Shown: positions 41,739-49,924 of the stretch, in pieces
How the letters are laid out: the number at the start of each line of letters is the position of its first letter
How positions within the stretch are numbered: the first letter of the stretch is position 1
Source of the DNA: QVMG01 sp032073245
GTDB lineage: Bacteria > Bacteroidota > Bacteroidia > Bacteroidales > Tannerellaceae
NCBI GenBank assembly: GCA_032073245.1
Contig: DAMANX010000001.1
Coordinates: 210,407-274,406, forward strand
Reading direction: 5' to 3'
DNA length: 64,000 bases
The notes under the pieces: generated by a model
Told to the model about the DNA's origin: nothing
Databases searched by the model: none
Seen by the model: the letters and a program-made list of their open reading frames with translations, nothing else
Program-made: the position numbers and the translations under genes

Positions 41739-42185
41739 TTATTCTTCCTTTTTATCAGGAATAAAATCCATTGAGATAGAGTTTACACAATGACGCGTAT
41801 TTTTCGATGTAAATCCTTCACCAAGGAATACATGCCCTAAATGCGCACCACAATTAGCGCATATTATCTCTGTACGCTTTCCATCAGCATCAAGAACGCG
41901 TTTTACTGCTCCAGGTATTTCTTCATCAAAGCTAGGCCATCCACAACCCGCATCAAACTTAAAAGCAGAATGATAGAGAGGTGTACCACATTGTTTACAA
42001 ATATATGTGCCTTTCTCATTGAAATCATAGAACTTACCGGTAAAAGGACGTTCCGTACCTTTATGGATTATTACGCGTTTTTCTTCATCCGTTAATTGTT
42101 TTGGGGTATACCCTTTTTCTTCGTTTTGTGCCATAGCTATACGGTTTATAATTAAAAATAGAACTAAATACATCCATTTTTTCAT
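41739..42185 (-). CDS. msrB: Exported peptide-methionine (R)-S-oxide reductase MsrB
   Basis: A 148-residue MsrB with a signal peptide (MYLVLFLIINRIAMA, then QNEEK). Zinc-binding CKQC and CANC, the WPSFDEEIPGAV block and the catalytic C133 in NTRHCVNSISMDFI are all present. It reduces methionine-R-sulfoxide in proteins, here in the periplasm, so it repairs oxidised envelope proteins. The single gene has a -7 box at 42215-42222. Confidence 0.93.
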   Translation of the reverse strand: MKKWMYLVLFLIINRIAMAQNEEKGYTPKQLTDEEKRVIIHKGTERPFTGKFYDFNEKGTYICKQCGTPLYHSAFKFDAGCGWPSFDEEIPGAVKRVLDADGKRTEIICANCGAHLGHVFLGEGFTSKNTRHCVNSISMDFIPDKKEE

Positions 42186-42214
42186 AGTTCAATCCTTTTT
42201 TTTATTTGTTCTAA

Positions 42215-42222
42215 CAAAGATA
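42215..42222 (-). promoter_or_regulatory. -7 box of msrB
   Basis: Minus-strand TATCTTTG, 30 bp before the ATG at 42185. Confidence 0.5.
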
Positions 42223-42437
42223 ATAAATATCTGGTTGTATTTTTAATCATTTCAAAGGAATAACCTTCCCAACAAAAAGTCAATGTTTTCTAGTAACCTA
42301 TAGAAATAAGATAGGTTAAAAAGTGTTTCTCGCCATAAAACGAAAAAATATCAGCTATATAATGGGGCTATTCTATCTATAGAATTGACAATATGATATT
42401 TGATTTGTTTTTTATTTAAAAGTTTAGTGACAATGGT

Positions 42438-42465
42438 GTAGAGACAGGGCAAGCCCTGTCTCTAC
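42438..42465. repeat. Short perfect hairpin in the gap before msrB
   Basis: GTAGAGACAGGGC (42438-42450) and its complement (42453-42465) with a 2-base loop. It sits in the 387-bp gene-free stretch 42186-42572, where nothing else stands out besides the msrB promoter. It could end transcription of the gene at 42573. Confidence 0.75.
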
Positions 42466-42572
42466 CATCGTTTTAATCTTCTTCAAATATCCCTTGATTT
42501 GCAGTAAGTATGTAAAAAATCCATTTTAAATAATTTAGGGAGACGCTTACACATACACAGTAAGGCATACTT

Positions 42573-43628
42573 TTACTTACCATAAAAAGCAGTACACCGT
42601 TGTATGTACTCTTTAAATAAGTTCTGTTGCTTTTGGGGTGTCTTCTCAAAAAAGGTAAGTTCTATTTCTATTTTATTCTTCTTATTAACTTTTCGCCAAT
42701 GTCCCAACATCTTACCATTCAAATGGAGTGTGGGAGCAAACATCCCGTTTTTACTGATTGGTTTCCAATGTTCAGGATTAACCATGTTGGATCGGTCCTT
42801 ATAGCTCACCACATATTCATCAAAAGCAGGAAGAAGCAAAGCTAAATTAGTTTCTATAGAAGGTATTTGAATATTATTCTTCATCCAATAAGATTTGCCA
42901 TCGATCTCTTCACTGATAAAATCATCTTTAATAAGTTCCATAGACTTTCGGGCATCAGAGACTAATAACCCTGACCACCATACATAGTCATCTAATGTTG
43001 CCGGGCCATGGCTGGTAAAAAATTTTCGGGCTAGCCGCTCTAAAGCTTCTTCTTTTACCAGTGAATGAGTTTTAGGAACCCGTTCATGTAGTAAAGCATA
43101 AGTTTGTTTAGCTCCTCGCACAACACCATTACAAACAATTCCTTCCTGTTCGGCACACGATAAGATATAACTCGTCTCATAACGTGCTGTATCGTAACCT
43201 TCTGCCTTCAAATGCTCTTCTATTTCCTGCTTGGTTAAATGTCCGTATTTTTCCAATATACCTGCTAGTAAACGGACATTTTTTATTATTGTTTCTTCAT
43301 CGACCCCATTCATCTTCCCATAATTAACAAACATAGGTTTTATTCGCGGAGCTGACAGCTCAAGCATCCAATGAATATCTTCTGCCGCAACAAAATGCCA
43401 GGTAGGGCGTAATATATGGGTGCGAATTATCTTTCCTTCATTAACAGCTTCTTCTACACTTTTATTTGTAGCTCCGGGTAAACGTAATCCTATACCCCAT
43501 TTTGCCATCTCGTATGCTTGTGCCTGCATAGCACCCATATATGCAATAACTTCTTGTGGTTCTTTAAGATGACTTCCTGCAAGTAACTGATTGTGTAAGC
43601 GAATATGAAGAATGTCTGTGGTGTTCAT
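42573..43628 (-). CDS. Winged-helix HTH_42 protein, AlkX/YcaQ-like putative DNA glycosylase
   Basis: A 351-residue member of the PF06224 (HTH_42/DUF1006) family: three tandem winged-helix-like units and a C-terminal beta domain. The motif MGAMQ35-A-Q37AYEMAKWG matches the Q-x-Q active-site motif of the AlkX/AlkZ (YcaQ) glycosylases, which unhook DNA interstrand cross-links. RTHILRPTWHFVAAEDIHWM and WWSGLLVSDARKSMELIKDD are further family blocks. It is a plausible DNA-repair glycosylase, not proven. Single gene with a -7 box at 43684-43691. Confidence 0.75.
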   Translation of the reverse strand: MNTTDILHIRLHNQLLAGSHLKEPQEVIAYMGAMQAQAYEMAKWGIGLRLPGATNKSVEEAVNEGKIIRTHILRPTWHFVAAEDIHWMLELSAPRIKPMFVNYGKMNGVDEETIIKNVRLLAGILEKYGHLTKQEIEEHLKAEGYDTARYETSYILSCAEQEGIVCNGVVRGAKQTYALLHERVPKTHSLVKEEALERLARKFFTSHGPATLDDYVWWSGLLVSDARKSMELIKDDFISEEIDGKSYWMKNNIQIPSIETNLALLLPAFDEYVVSYKDRSNMVNPEHWKPISKNGMFAPTLHLNGKMLGHWRKVNKKNKIEIELTFFEKTPQKQQNLFKEYIQRCTAFYGK

Positions 43629-43683
43629 GTTTTACTTGTTATTAAATCTATTGATATATCCGGATAGATTTGTTTTCTATTTA

Positions 43684-43691
43684 CAAACATA
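43684..43691 (-). promoter_or_regulatory. -7 box of the HTH_42 gene
   Basis: Minus-strand TATGTTTG, 55 bp before the ATG at 43628. Confidence 0.45.
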
Positions 43692-43733
43692 CATATATTC
43701 TATAATTTCACCTATTTACACAGCGATTTGATT

Positions 43734-46058
43734 TTATTTTCCCGTACTCATTACTCCTGATTCAGTATCTTTATTATCGAGCTTTTTCTGCCCTGCATTG
43801 AATTTTCTACCAAAAGAGAAATTATAAGTTACTTTAGCAAGAAACATCCGGGAGCTTTCTCCGATAAAATTCTTCTTTTTAAAAGAAGCATATCGGGACC
43901 AGTTTTCTTCCTCAGTCTTATAGTTGTCTACAAATGGATTAAAGGCACCAATCGAGAAGGAAGCATTTTTATAACTGTATTGAAGCATCATATAATGGAT
44001 ATTTTCACCACCGGAAAGGGTTTCTCCATAAAACCAGTTCCAGTTTGTATCGAGACCCATACCTAACATGAATTTCTTATAAGTTGCTGTCATACTTGCA
44101 TTAGTATACCAATTGGTGTAGGTATGTGAATAAGTATTACCATGACTTAAGTAATGATTTACTCCACCAGCAACAGAAAATTGAAGGATATCTTTGATAG
44201 GGCCGACACGTACAATGGCACGTCCGCTAAATTTTTGCCAGTCTTTTTGATTATTCCATGTCTGGACTATTTTATCACCTTCCCAAAACTTTTCATCCAT
44301 AATTGCTTTCGGTTGATACTCATAATGCCCCCAAAGATTCCCATAGAATAGTCCCTTTTGATATTCATAGGTCAAACCTATGCTGTAACTGTTATAAGGC
44401 TTTAAATTAGGGTTACCTCGTTGTATCTGAAGGGAATCTATTGTTTGTTCTATCGCACTTAGATTGGACAAAGACGGATTAGAATTATTTATACTGGCAT
44501 TTAAACGAATAAATGATTTCCCCGGTAGATTATAATGCAAAACAATCCGAGGATTAAAGGTATAATCTTCATAGCTCTCTGCTTCCCCTTTTTGCTTGAA
44601 CCAGGAACGGGTTACGCCGACTCCAATTGTGTAATCAAGTTTTTGTATTTTCCCGCGGAATTCTCCATAAGCATAGGTCAAAGCCTGATCCATTTCTGTT
44701 TTATAGTTTATTCCATTAATATATTCGTTATCGGTAAACGATTGTGTATGGCGAACACCACCACTAATACGGTTTGATCCTATTTTTTTCTCATAAATCC
44801 CTTCACCAATAAACGAATATTTCTTGCCTTCTATTTGATTATTGACATTCGTCAACAATATATTATCACGGCTTTCCTGATAGAAACGATGAATACGGCT
44901 TTTATTATATGTACCTACAATGTTAAAAACCAATGTCTGATTATTTTTTAAGTTCTCTTGATAGTATAAATCAAGCGCAGGACGGTATCCCTTGTTATAT
45001 GTATTATCGATCATTTGTACGCGATCTGTTTGATCAGCAACATTATACAACGATCCTGTAAAATCCTTATTTGGCCAGTAATCATGCGAAAAACGAAAAG
45101 TAGCATTAAACATACGTTTATCTTCCTCCATAAAACTATAGGTTGCTCCCAGATATTGCCATCGAGCTTTGAAAGATCCGCTTTCTCCTTCTTCCATACG
45201 TTTTAGAATGGAGCCATCAGGATATACGAATATTTCTTCATTCTCACGTGAAACCTCGTCAAAATCGCGGTGTTGCAAACTATAATACGCTGAGAATTCA
45301 GACTTCTTATGATTAATTTTTGCATATAAAGAGTTATTACCCCACATAGGTAACTTAAAAGCATCACTTAAATCAATGCCGAAATTACCCCCGGTATCCG
45401 GACGATGCACAATATAGTCGACTACAACCTCTGCATTTCCATAACACAATCCCGGATTATCATGATACTCTATACGAATAATTTCGGATGGCTGTAAAGC
45501 AATAATTTCTTTTATCTCAACTTTTACTCCGTTAATACGAAATTGAAGTTCCCCTCCTCCCGGCAATGAAACCTCATTGAACAGAGGATTGACTTGTATT
45601 TTAGGCAACATTATTTGCTGTAACAGACTTACTCCATTGGTTGATGCTTCTACTTGACGGTTAGAAGGAAATACTACTTTTTTATCGGAATAACTACTTG
45701 TGTTTGATGCTGAAACCGTTATGTCATCTAACATAATAGCATCCTCATTCATTAGAACATCTCCAAGAGATCGACTAGTGTTAAGACCTGGTAATTCGAT
45801 TATTTGAGTTATATATCCTATACTGGAAATCCGAAGCCGATAGTCTCCTGTGGTTATATTTTCAAATTGGAAATGCCCGGTTGAGTTAGTTGTTGTTCCT
45901 TTTACAAAAACGGAATCTCCTGTTTCTAATACTATATTTGCCAGATCGAAAGCTATACGGCTTTTTCCATCAATAATTATTCCGTCTAGTTTCAAATTTT
46001 GCGCAAAAATGCCCTGTATGGTGCCGCTAAGCAGCATCATGATTATCCATTGCTTCAT
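43734..46058 (-). CDS. Outer-membrane beta-barrel protein (TonB-dependent-receptor-like) with CarboxypepD-reg domain
   Basis: A 774-residue protein: signal peptide (IIMMLLSGTIQGIFA, then QNLK), an N-terminal carboxypeptidase-regulatory-like beta domain (about 25-110: GIIIDGKSRIAFDLANIVLE, GDYRLRISSIGYITQIIELP), a plug-like region (GGGELQFRINGVKVEIKEII) and a C-terminal barrel of about 22 strands (repeated YSYKNASFSIGAFNPF-type strands). No SusD partner is adjacent, and no clear TonB box is seen, so it belongs to the outer-membrane-beta-barrel family that acts alone. Ligand unknown. Single gene. Confidence 0.8.
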   Translation of the reverse strand: MKQWIIMMLLSGTIQGIFAQNLKLDGIIIDGKSRIAFDLANIVLETGDSVFVKGTTTNSTGHFQFENITTGDYRLRISSIGYITQIIELPGLNTSRSLGDVLMNEDAIMLDDITVSASNTSSYSDKKVVFPSNRQVEASTNGVSLLQQIMLPKIQVNPLFNEVSLPGGGELQFRINGVKVEIKEIIALQPSEIIRIEYHDNPGLCYGNAEVVVDYIVHRPDTGGNFGIDLSDAFKLPMWGNNSLYAKINHKKSEFSAYYSLQHRDFDEVSRENEEIFVYPDGSILKRMEEGESGSFKARWQYLGATYSFMEEDKRMFNATFRFSHDYWPNKDFTGSLYNVADQTDRVQMIDNTYNKGYRPALDLYYQENLKNNQTLVFNIVGTYNKSRIHRFYQESRDNILLTNVNNQIEGKKYSFIGEGIYEKKIGSNRISGGVRHTQSFTDNEYINGINYKTEMDQALTYAYGEFRGKIQKLDYTIGVGVTRSWFKQKGEAESYEDYTFNPRIVLHYNLPGKSFIRLNASINNSNPSLSNLSAIEQTIDSLQIQRGNPNLKPYNSYSIGLTYEYQKGLFYGNLWGHYEYQPKAIMDEKFWEGDKIVQTWNNQKDWQKFSGRAIVRVGPIKDILQFSVAGGVNHYLSHGNTYSHTYTNWYTNASMTATYKKFMLGMGLDTNWNWFYGETLSGGENIHYMMLQYSYKNASFSIGAFNPFVDNYKTEEENWSRYASFKKKNFIGESSRMFLAKVTYNFSFGRKFNAGQKKLDNKDTESGVMSTGK

Positions 46059-46258
46059 AAGTCTTTATTTTTTATATCATCAACTTTGGGTGGCCTTTCC
46101 TGTTGATGGGATTTGTTAATTAGACGTATTCAATATGAACTTCGTTACAACGGATTTTGATAAAATATATTAAATGCTTACGTAGATTGGCTAAATGAGT
46201 AATCTTGTATGCAAGATATTTGTTATACAAAACACAACCCTATTAAAGTATAGAATCA

Positions 46259-47041
46259 ATGTATGAAGATTTAAAAGGTAAAGTAGCTGTCGTAACAGGT
46301 TCATCTTCCGGTATTGGAGCCGCCATTGTTCATCGGTTTATAAAAGAAGGCATGAAAGTTGTCATTAATTATTACCATGAAGAAGAAAAATCCAATGAAA
46401 TGGTGGAACAAATCAAAAGAAATGGAGGTGAAGCTATAGCTGTATATGGAGATGTAAAAAAAGAAAAAGATGTATTCAACCTGCTAAGCGCCGCATTATA
46501 TGCTTTTGGTGGCCTGGATATTTGGGTAAATAATGCAGGAAAACAAAAACCATTCGATTCACATAAGATGCCTTTAAAAGAATGGCAATCCGTGATCGAC
46601 ACGAATCTGACAGGAACGTTCCTTGGATCTCGGGAAGCTCTGAATTATTTTCTGAAAAAGAAAAAGAAAGGTTGTATCATTAACATATCCAGTATTCATG
46701 AAACAGTACCTTTCCTCTCTTATGTACATTACACCGCCAGTAAAGGAGGAATAAAACAATTAACCAAGACCCTTGCTTTGGAATATGGCTCAAAAGGGGT
46801 TCGTGTAAATGCTATTGCTCCCGGAGCAATTGACACCCCTATTAATAAAGAAAACTTGGCTGACCCAAAAGAACGGGAAAGGGAAGAAGCGGGAATCCCT
46901 TTACGTTATATAGGAACTCCGGATGAAATAGCAAATGTAGCTGCCTGGCTAGCATCTGAAGAAGCAAGTTATGTTACAGGAACAACTATTTTTGCTGATG
47001 GTGGACTATCCATGTCAAAGACACAAAACGAAATGGATTAA
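46259..47041 (+). CDS. SDR-family oxidoreductase (glucose 1-dehydrogenase-like)
   Basis: A 260-residue classical short-chain dehydrogenase: cofactor motif VVTGSSSGIGAAIVHRFIKE (TGxxxGIG), NNAG, catalytic S...YxxxK in ISSIHETVPFLSYVHYTASKGG and RVNAIAPGAIDTPIN. It is closest in pattern to glucose 1-dehydrogenases (SDR, NAD(P)+). The next gene is a lactonase, so the two could run sugar to lactone to acid. The 83-bp spacing suggests an operon. Confidence 0.85.
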   Translation: MYEDLKGKVAVVTGSSSGIGAAIVHRFIKEGMKVVINYYHEEEKSNEMVEQIKRNGGEAIAVYGDVKKEKDVFNLLSAALYAFGGLDIWVNNAGKQKPFDSHKMPLKEWQSVIDTNLTGTFLGSREALNYFLKKKKKGCIINISSIHETVPFLSYVHYTASKGGIKQLTKTLALEYGSKGVRVNAIAPGAIDTPINKENLADPKEREREEAGIPLRYIGTPDEIANVAAWLASEEASYVTGTTIFADGGLSMSKTQNEMD

Positions 47042-47123
47042 TTATATTCGTTTTAATCCTCATAAAGAATAGTCTATTCAGAAAAAAATATTTCTTTTGA
47101 ACTCATATAAATAAAATATCAAT

Positions 47124-48182
47124 ATGGATAATCAAATGTTCCTTTTAGTTGGAACTTATACCAAAGAGAAAAGTAAAGGTATCTATGTCTATAGATTTAA
47201 TACGATAACAGGTGAAGCAGAATATGCGGGTGTGGCCGAAGTTGAAAACCCATCTTATTTGACGGCAAACAGCAAAAATGATTTTATTTATGCTGTTACG
47301 GAAAATGAAGAAAACCCGGCATTCGCCAATGCTCTCTCCTTCAATAATACAACCGGAGAGCTGAAACTTTTAAATCGTGAAGAAACGAGGGGCGCCGCTC
47401 CATGTAATATTGTGGTATCAAAAGATAACAGCCATGTTATTACTGCTAATTATGCCGGAGGAAGTTTATCTGTTTTTTCAATCAAAGATGAAGGAATAAT
47501 ATCCAAAGCTATTCAGGTAATTGAGTTTGGAGGGCAAGGTATTGATAAGGAGAGGCAAGATGCACCTCACCTTCATTGTGTCAAATTTTCTCCTGACGGT
47601 AAATTTTTATTTGTCACAGATCTAGGAACAGATAAAATCTATCGTTTTGAAACGGACAACTCAGTAGAGGGAGATTATATCAAAGAGGAATCACTAATGC
47701 TATTCAAAGTAGAAGATGGTTCCGGCCCACGCCATTTTGTATTTCATCCTTCAGGCAAGTATTTGTATCTCATAAATGAATTATCAGGCACAGTTATCGG
47801 ATTCATTTATGATGATGGGGGTTTGACAGAATTCCAGACAATCAAAGCGGATGAGTTGGATGCCCGGGGGAGTGGGGATATTGATATCACTCCGGATGGC
47901 AAATACCTATATGCTTCAAACAGGTTGAAAGGTGATGGAGTAGCCATATTTTCAATCAATGAGGAAGATGGAATGCTTACAAAGATTGGTTATCAATCCA
48001 CCGCTATTCATCCCCGTAATATTCTCGTTACACCAAATGGTAATTTTTTGTTGGTTGCTAATATGGAAAGTAATTCTATAGAGGTTTACGAAATTGATAA
48101 AAACTCAGGCATGCTACATAATATAGAAAAAGACATAAAAATAGATAAGCCGGTTTGTTTGTTACTTTTACCTTTTGCTTAA
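47124..48182 (+). CDS. Lactonase (6-phosphogluconolactonase-type seven-bladed propeller)
   Basis: A 352-residue beta-propeller of PF10282. Repeated blade motifs: FLLVGTYTKEKSKGIYVYRF, DAPHLHCVKFSPDGKFLFVT, GPRHFVFHPSGKYLYLINEL and HPRNILVTPNGNFLLVANME. The H-C/H-F and D-L-G residues of the YbhE-like active site are present. It opens sugar lactones. Context after an SDR glucose-dehydrogenase-like gene supports an oxidative sugar step. No signal peptide. Confidence 0.88.
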   Translation: MDNQMFLLVGTYTKEKSKGIYVYRFNTITGEAEYAGVAEVENPSYLTANSKNDFIYAVTENEENPAFANALSFNNTTGELKLLNREETRGAAPCNIVVSKDNSHVITANYAGGSLSVFSIKDEGIISKAIQVIEFGGQGIDKERQDAPHLHCVKFSPDGKFLFVTDLGTDKIYRFETDNSVEGDYIKEESLMLFKVEDGSGPRHFVFHPSGKYLYLINELSGTVIGFIYDDGGLTEFQTIKADELDARGSGDIDITPDGKYLYASNRLKGDGVAIFSINEEDGMLTKIGYQSTAIHPRNILVTPNGNFLLVANMESNSIEVYEIDKNSGMLHNIEKDIKIDKPVCLLLLPFA

Positions 48183-48227
48183 AATCCGAATCAATCACGA
48201 CTTTACAACTAAGCATCTATATTTTCG

Positions 48228-48235
48228 TATATTTG
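48228..48235 (+). promoter_or_regulatory. -7 box of the 48270 gene
   Basis: TATATTTG, 34 bp before the TTG start. Confidence 0.5.
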
Positions 48236-48269
48236 CTTCAAAATAAACTGTAAAACAAACTCTATTTAA

Positions 48270-49052
48270 TTGGATATTCTCACACATACTCTATCGGGTA
48301 TCGCAGTTGGTACTTGCTTAGCTATATATGCAAGGGGCGGATGGAAAGAAAAAACCGGTATTCTTTTCTTTTCAGGATTGGGAGGAGCTATGCCGGATAT
48401 TGATGCAATCAGTTTATGGTCAAAATTTGATGGAACTGTAGGAAGTTGGTTGAACCTTTCACAGCCGGGCAATAAAATATATTCCGGGGCACATTGGTAT
48501 TCACATCATGGGTTTATGCATTCCTTAGTGGCTGCTGTTGGCTTTACAGTTATAATCGGCTTTATTTTTTATCTTTTTTCCCGCAAAAGAATTCCTTTTA
48601 TACAATCTCTTCAAAAGGTTAAACTGATATTAAGTGGATTTATACTTGGATATCTTATTCATCTACTTCAGGATATGATTACACCAGGTGGTCCATGGAA
48701 AGGTATTCGTTTTTTCTTTCCAGGTAAAGGATATGTAGGTGGAACAGGTGATATCTGGTGGTGGAATAATTATGATATTTTCCTGATTGTTCTTGCGGTT
48801 TTGTGTATTAATATGCTTCTCTTATTTCTTTCCAGCTTTATTAAAAAGCACTTGTCAAAGATTTCTCTCTGTGTTTTAGCCTTAGGATTCATTATCGCAA
48901 CCATTCAAATAAGAACACGGGATTTTAATTTCAATGAGAAACCTTATATAATCTGCGAAGAAAAATCGAAAAACTTACAAAAGATAATTCTTGGAACGAA
49001 ACTTTATGAGAGGATGGAACGTTTTGACAATTCAATGAGACTACCCTTCTGA
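48270..49052 (+). CDS. Metal-dependent membrane hydrolase (YdjM/DUF457-like), TTG start
   Basis: A 260-residue polytopic protein beginning DILTHTLSGIAVGTCLAIYA, the N-terminus conserved in YdjM/DUF457 proteins, with later HHGFMHSLVAAVGF and YLIHLLQDMITPGGPW that supply histidine/aspartate metal ligands. About four or five helices. The only possible start before this motif is TTG (48270-48272), because a TAA lies in frame directly upstream (48267-48269) and the next ATG is 40 codons downstream. These proteins are induced by DNA damage in E. coli; enzymatic role unproven. Confidence 0.85.
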   Translation: MDILTHTLSGIAVGTCLAIYARGGWKEKTGILFFSGLGGAMPDIDAISLWSKFDGTVGSWLNLSQPGNKIYSGAHWYSHHGFMHSLVAAVGFTVIIGFIFYLFSRKRIPFIQSLQKVKLILSGFILGYLIHLLQDMITPGGPWKGIRFFFPGKGYVGGTGDIWWWNNYDIFLIVLAVLCINMLLLFLSSFIKKHLSKISLCVLALGFIIATIQIRTRDFNFNEKPYIICEEKSKNLQKIILGTKLYERMERFDNSMRLPF

Positions 49053-49174
49053 AAGGAACATCTACCCCAATATAAAAACTTATTCCATTAATGTCTTGTT
49101 TTAATGTAAGAAGCCTTGACAGATATAGTTCTTAAACTAGGCTGTAAATAGGAAGTATTATTAAAAATAAGAAT

Positions 49175-49765
49175 ATGAAAACTTTTATCGACAAAATTAA
49201 TTCAGCTATTAAGAATTGGTGGATTTCATTGGTTTTAGGAATATTGTACATTGCCCTGGCCATTTTTTTATTATTAAATCCATTAGCAACCTACTTCACA
49301 TTAAGTATTCTGTTTGCTGCGTTTATGTTTACAAGCGGTATATTTGAAATTATCTTTGCGGTGAATAACAAAGATAATATCTCATCCTGGGGATGGTATC
49401 TAGCAGGTGGTATTATCGATTTATTAATTGGTATTCTCCTGATGGTTGTACCCGGATTAAGTATGGAAGTATTGCCATTTATTCTTGCATTCTGGTTAAT
49501 GTTCCGGGGGTTCTCGGGTGTAGGTACTGCTATGGATATGCGCCGATACGGTACAAATAACTGGGGTTGGGTTTTAACTCTTGCAATTATAGCTATTCTA
49601 TTCTCTATTGCCATTATATGGATGCCGGCTGCCGGAGCTTTATCCTTTGTTTTCATTACAGCCTATGCTTTTATGGCTTTTGGTGTATTTCGTATTATGA
49701 TTGCTTTTGAATTGAGAAAATTGTATAAGAACAATCAGGACTTTCATAAGAAGTCGAGAGGTTGA
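49175..49765 (+). CDS. HdeD-family membrane protein (DUF308)
   Basis: A 196-residue protein with six transmembrane helices arranged as repeated pairs (WWISLVLGILYIALAIFLLL; LSILFAAFMFTSGIFEIIFA; GWYLAGGIIDLLIGILLMVV; WGWVLTLAIIAILFSIAIIW). This is the DUF308/HdeD pattern, in E. coli an acid-resistance protein. The C-terminus is a short basic tail. Single gene; ends before a region with repeated palindromic half-sites. Confidence 0.85.
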   Translation: MKTFIDKINSAIKNWWISLVLGILYIALAIFLLLNPLATYFTLSILFAAFMFTSGIFEIIFAVNNKDNISSWGWYLAGGIIDLLIGILLMVVPGLSMEVLPFILAFWLMFRGFSGVGTAMDMRRYGTNNWGWVLTLAIIAILFSIAIIWMPAAGALSFVFITAYAFMAFGVFRIMIAFELRKLYKNNQDFHKKSRG

Positions 49766-49778
49766 AGAACCTCTCATT

Positions 49779-49814
49779 GTCTAATTATTAGACATAAAAA
49801 CAAATTATTAGACA
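49779..49814. promoter_or_regulatory. Palindrome and half-site upstream of the FtsX-like permease
   Basis: GTCTAATTATTAGAC (49779-49793, 7-1-7 palindrome) is followed 20 bp later by the half-site ATTATTAGAC (49804-49813). An inverted variant, GTCTGATAAT, lies near 49844. Possible regulator-binding sites. Confidence 0.4.
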
Positions 49815-49924
49815 CTTTTATCCCCAAAATACGAACAATAAACGTCTGATAATAAACCCAATAAAACACATGGCACACTATTTGTTTTATTTTGTATAAG
49901 TTGAATATTTTACAAAATAACATC

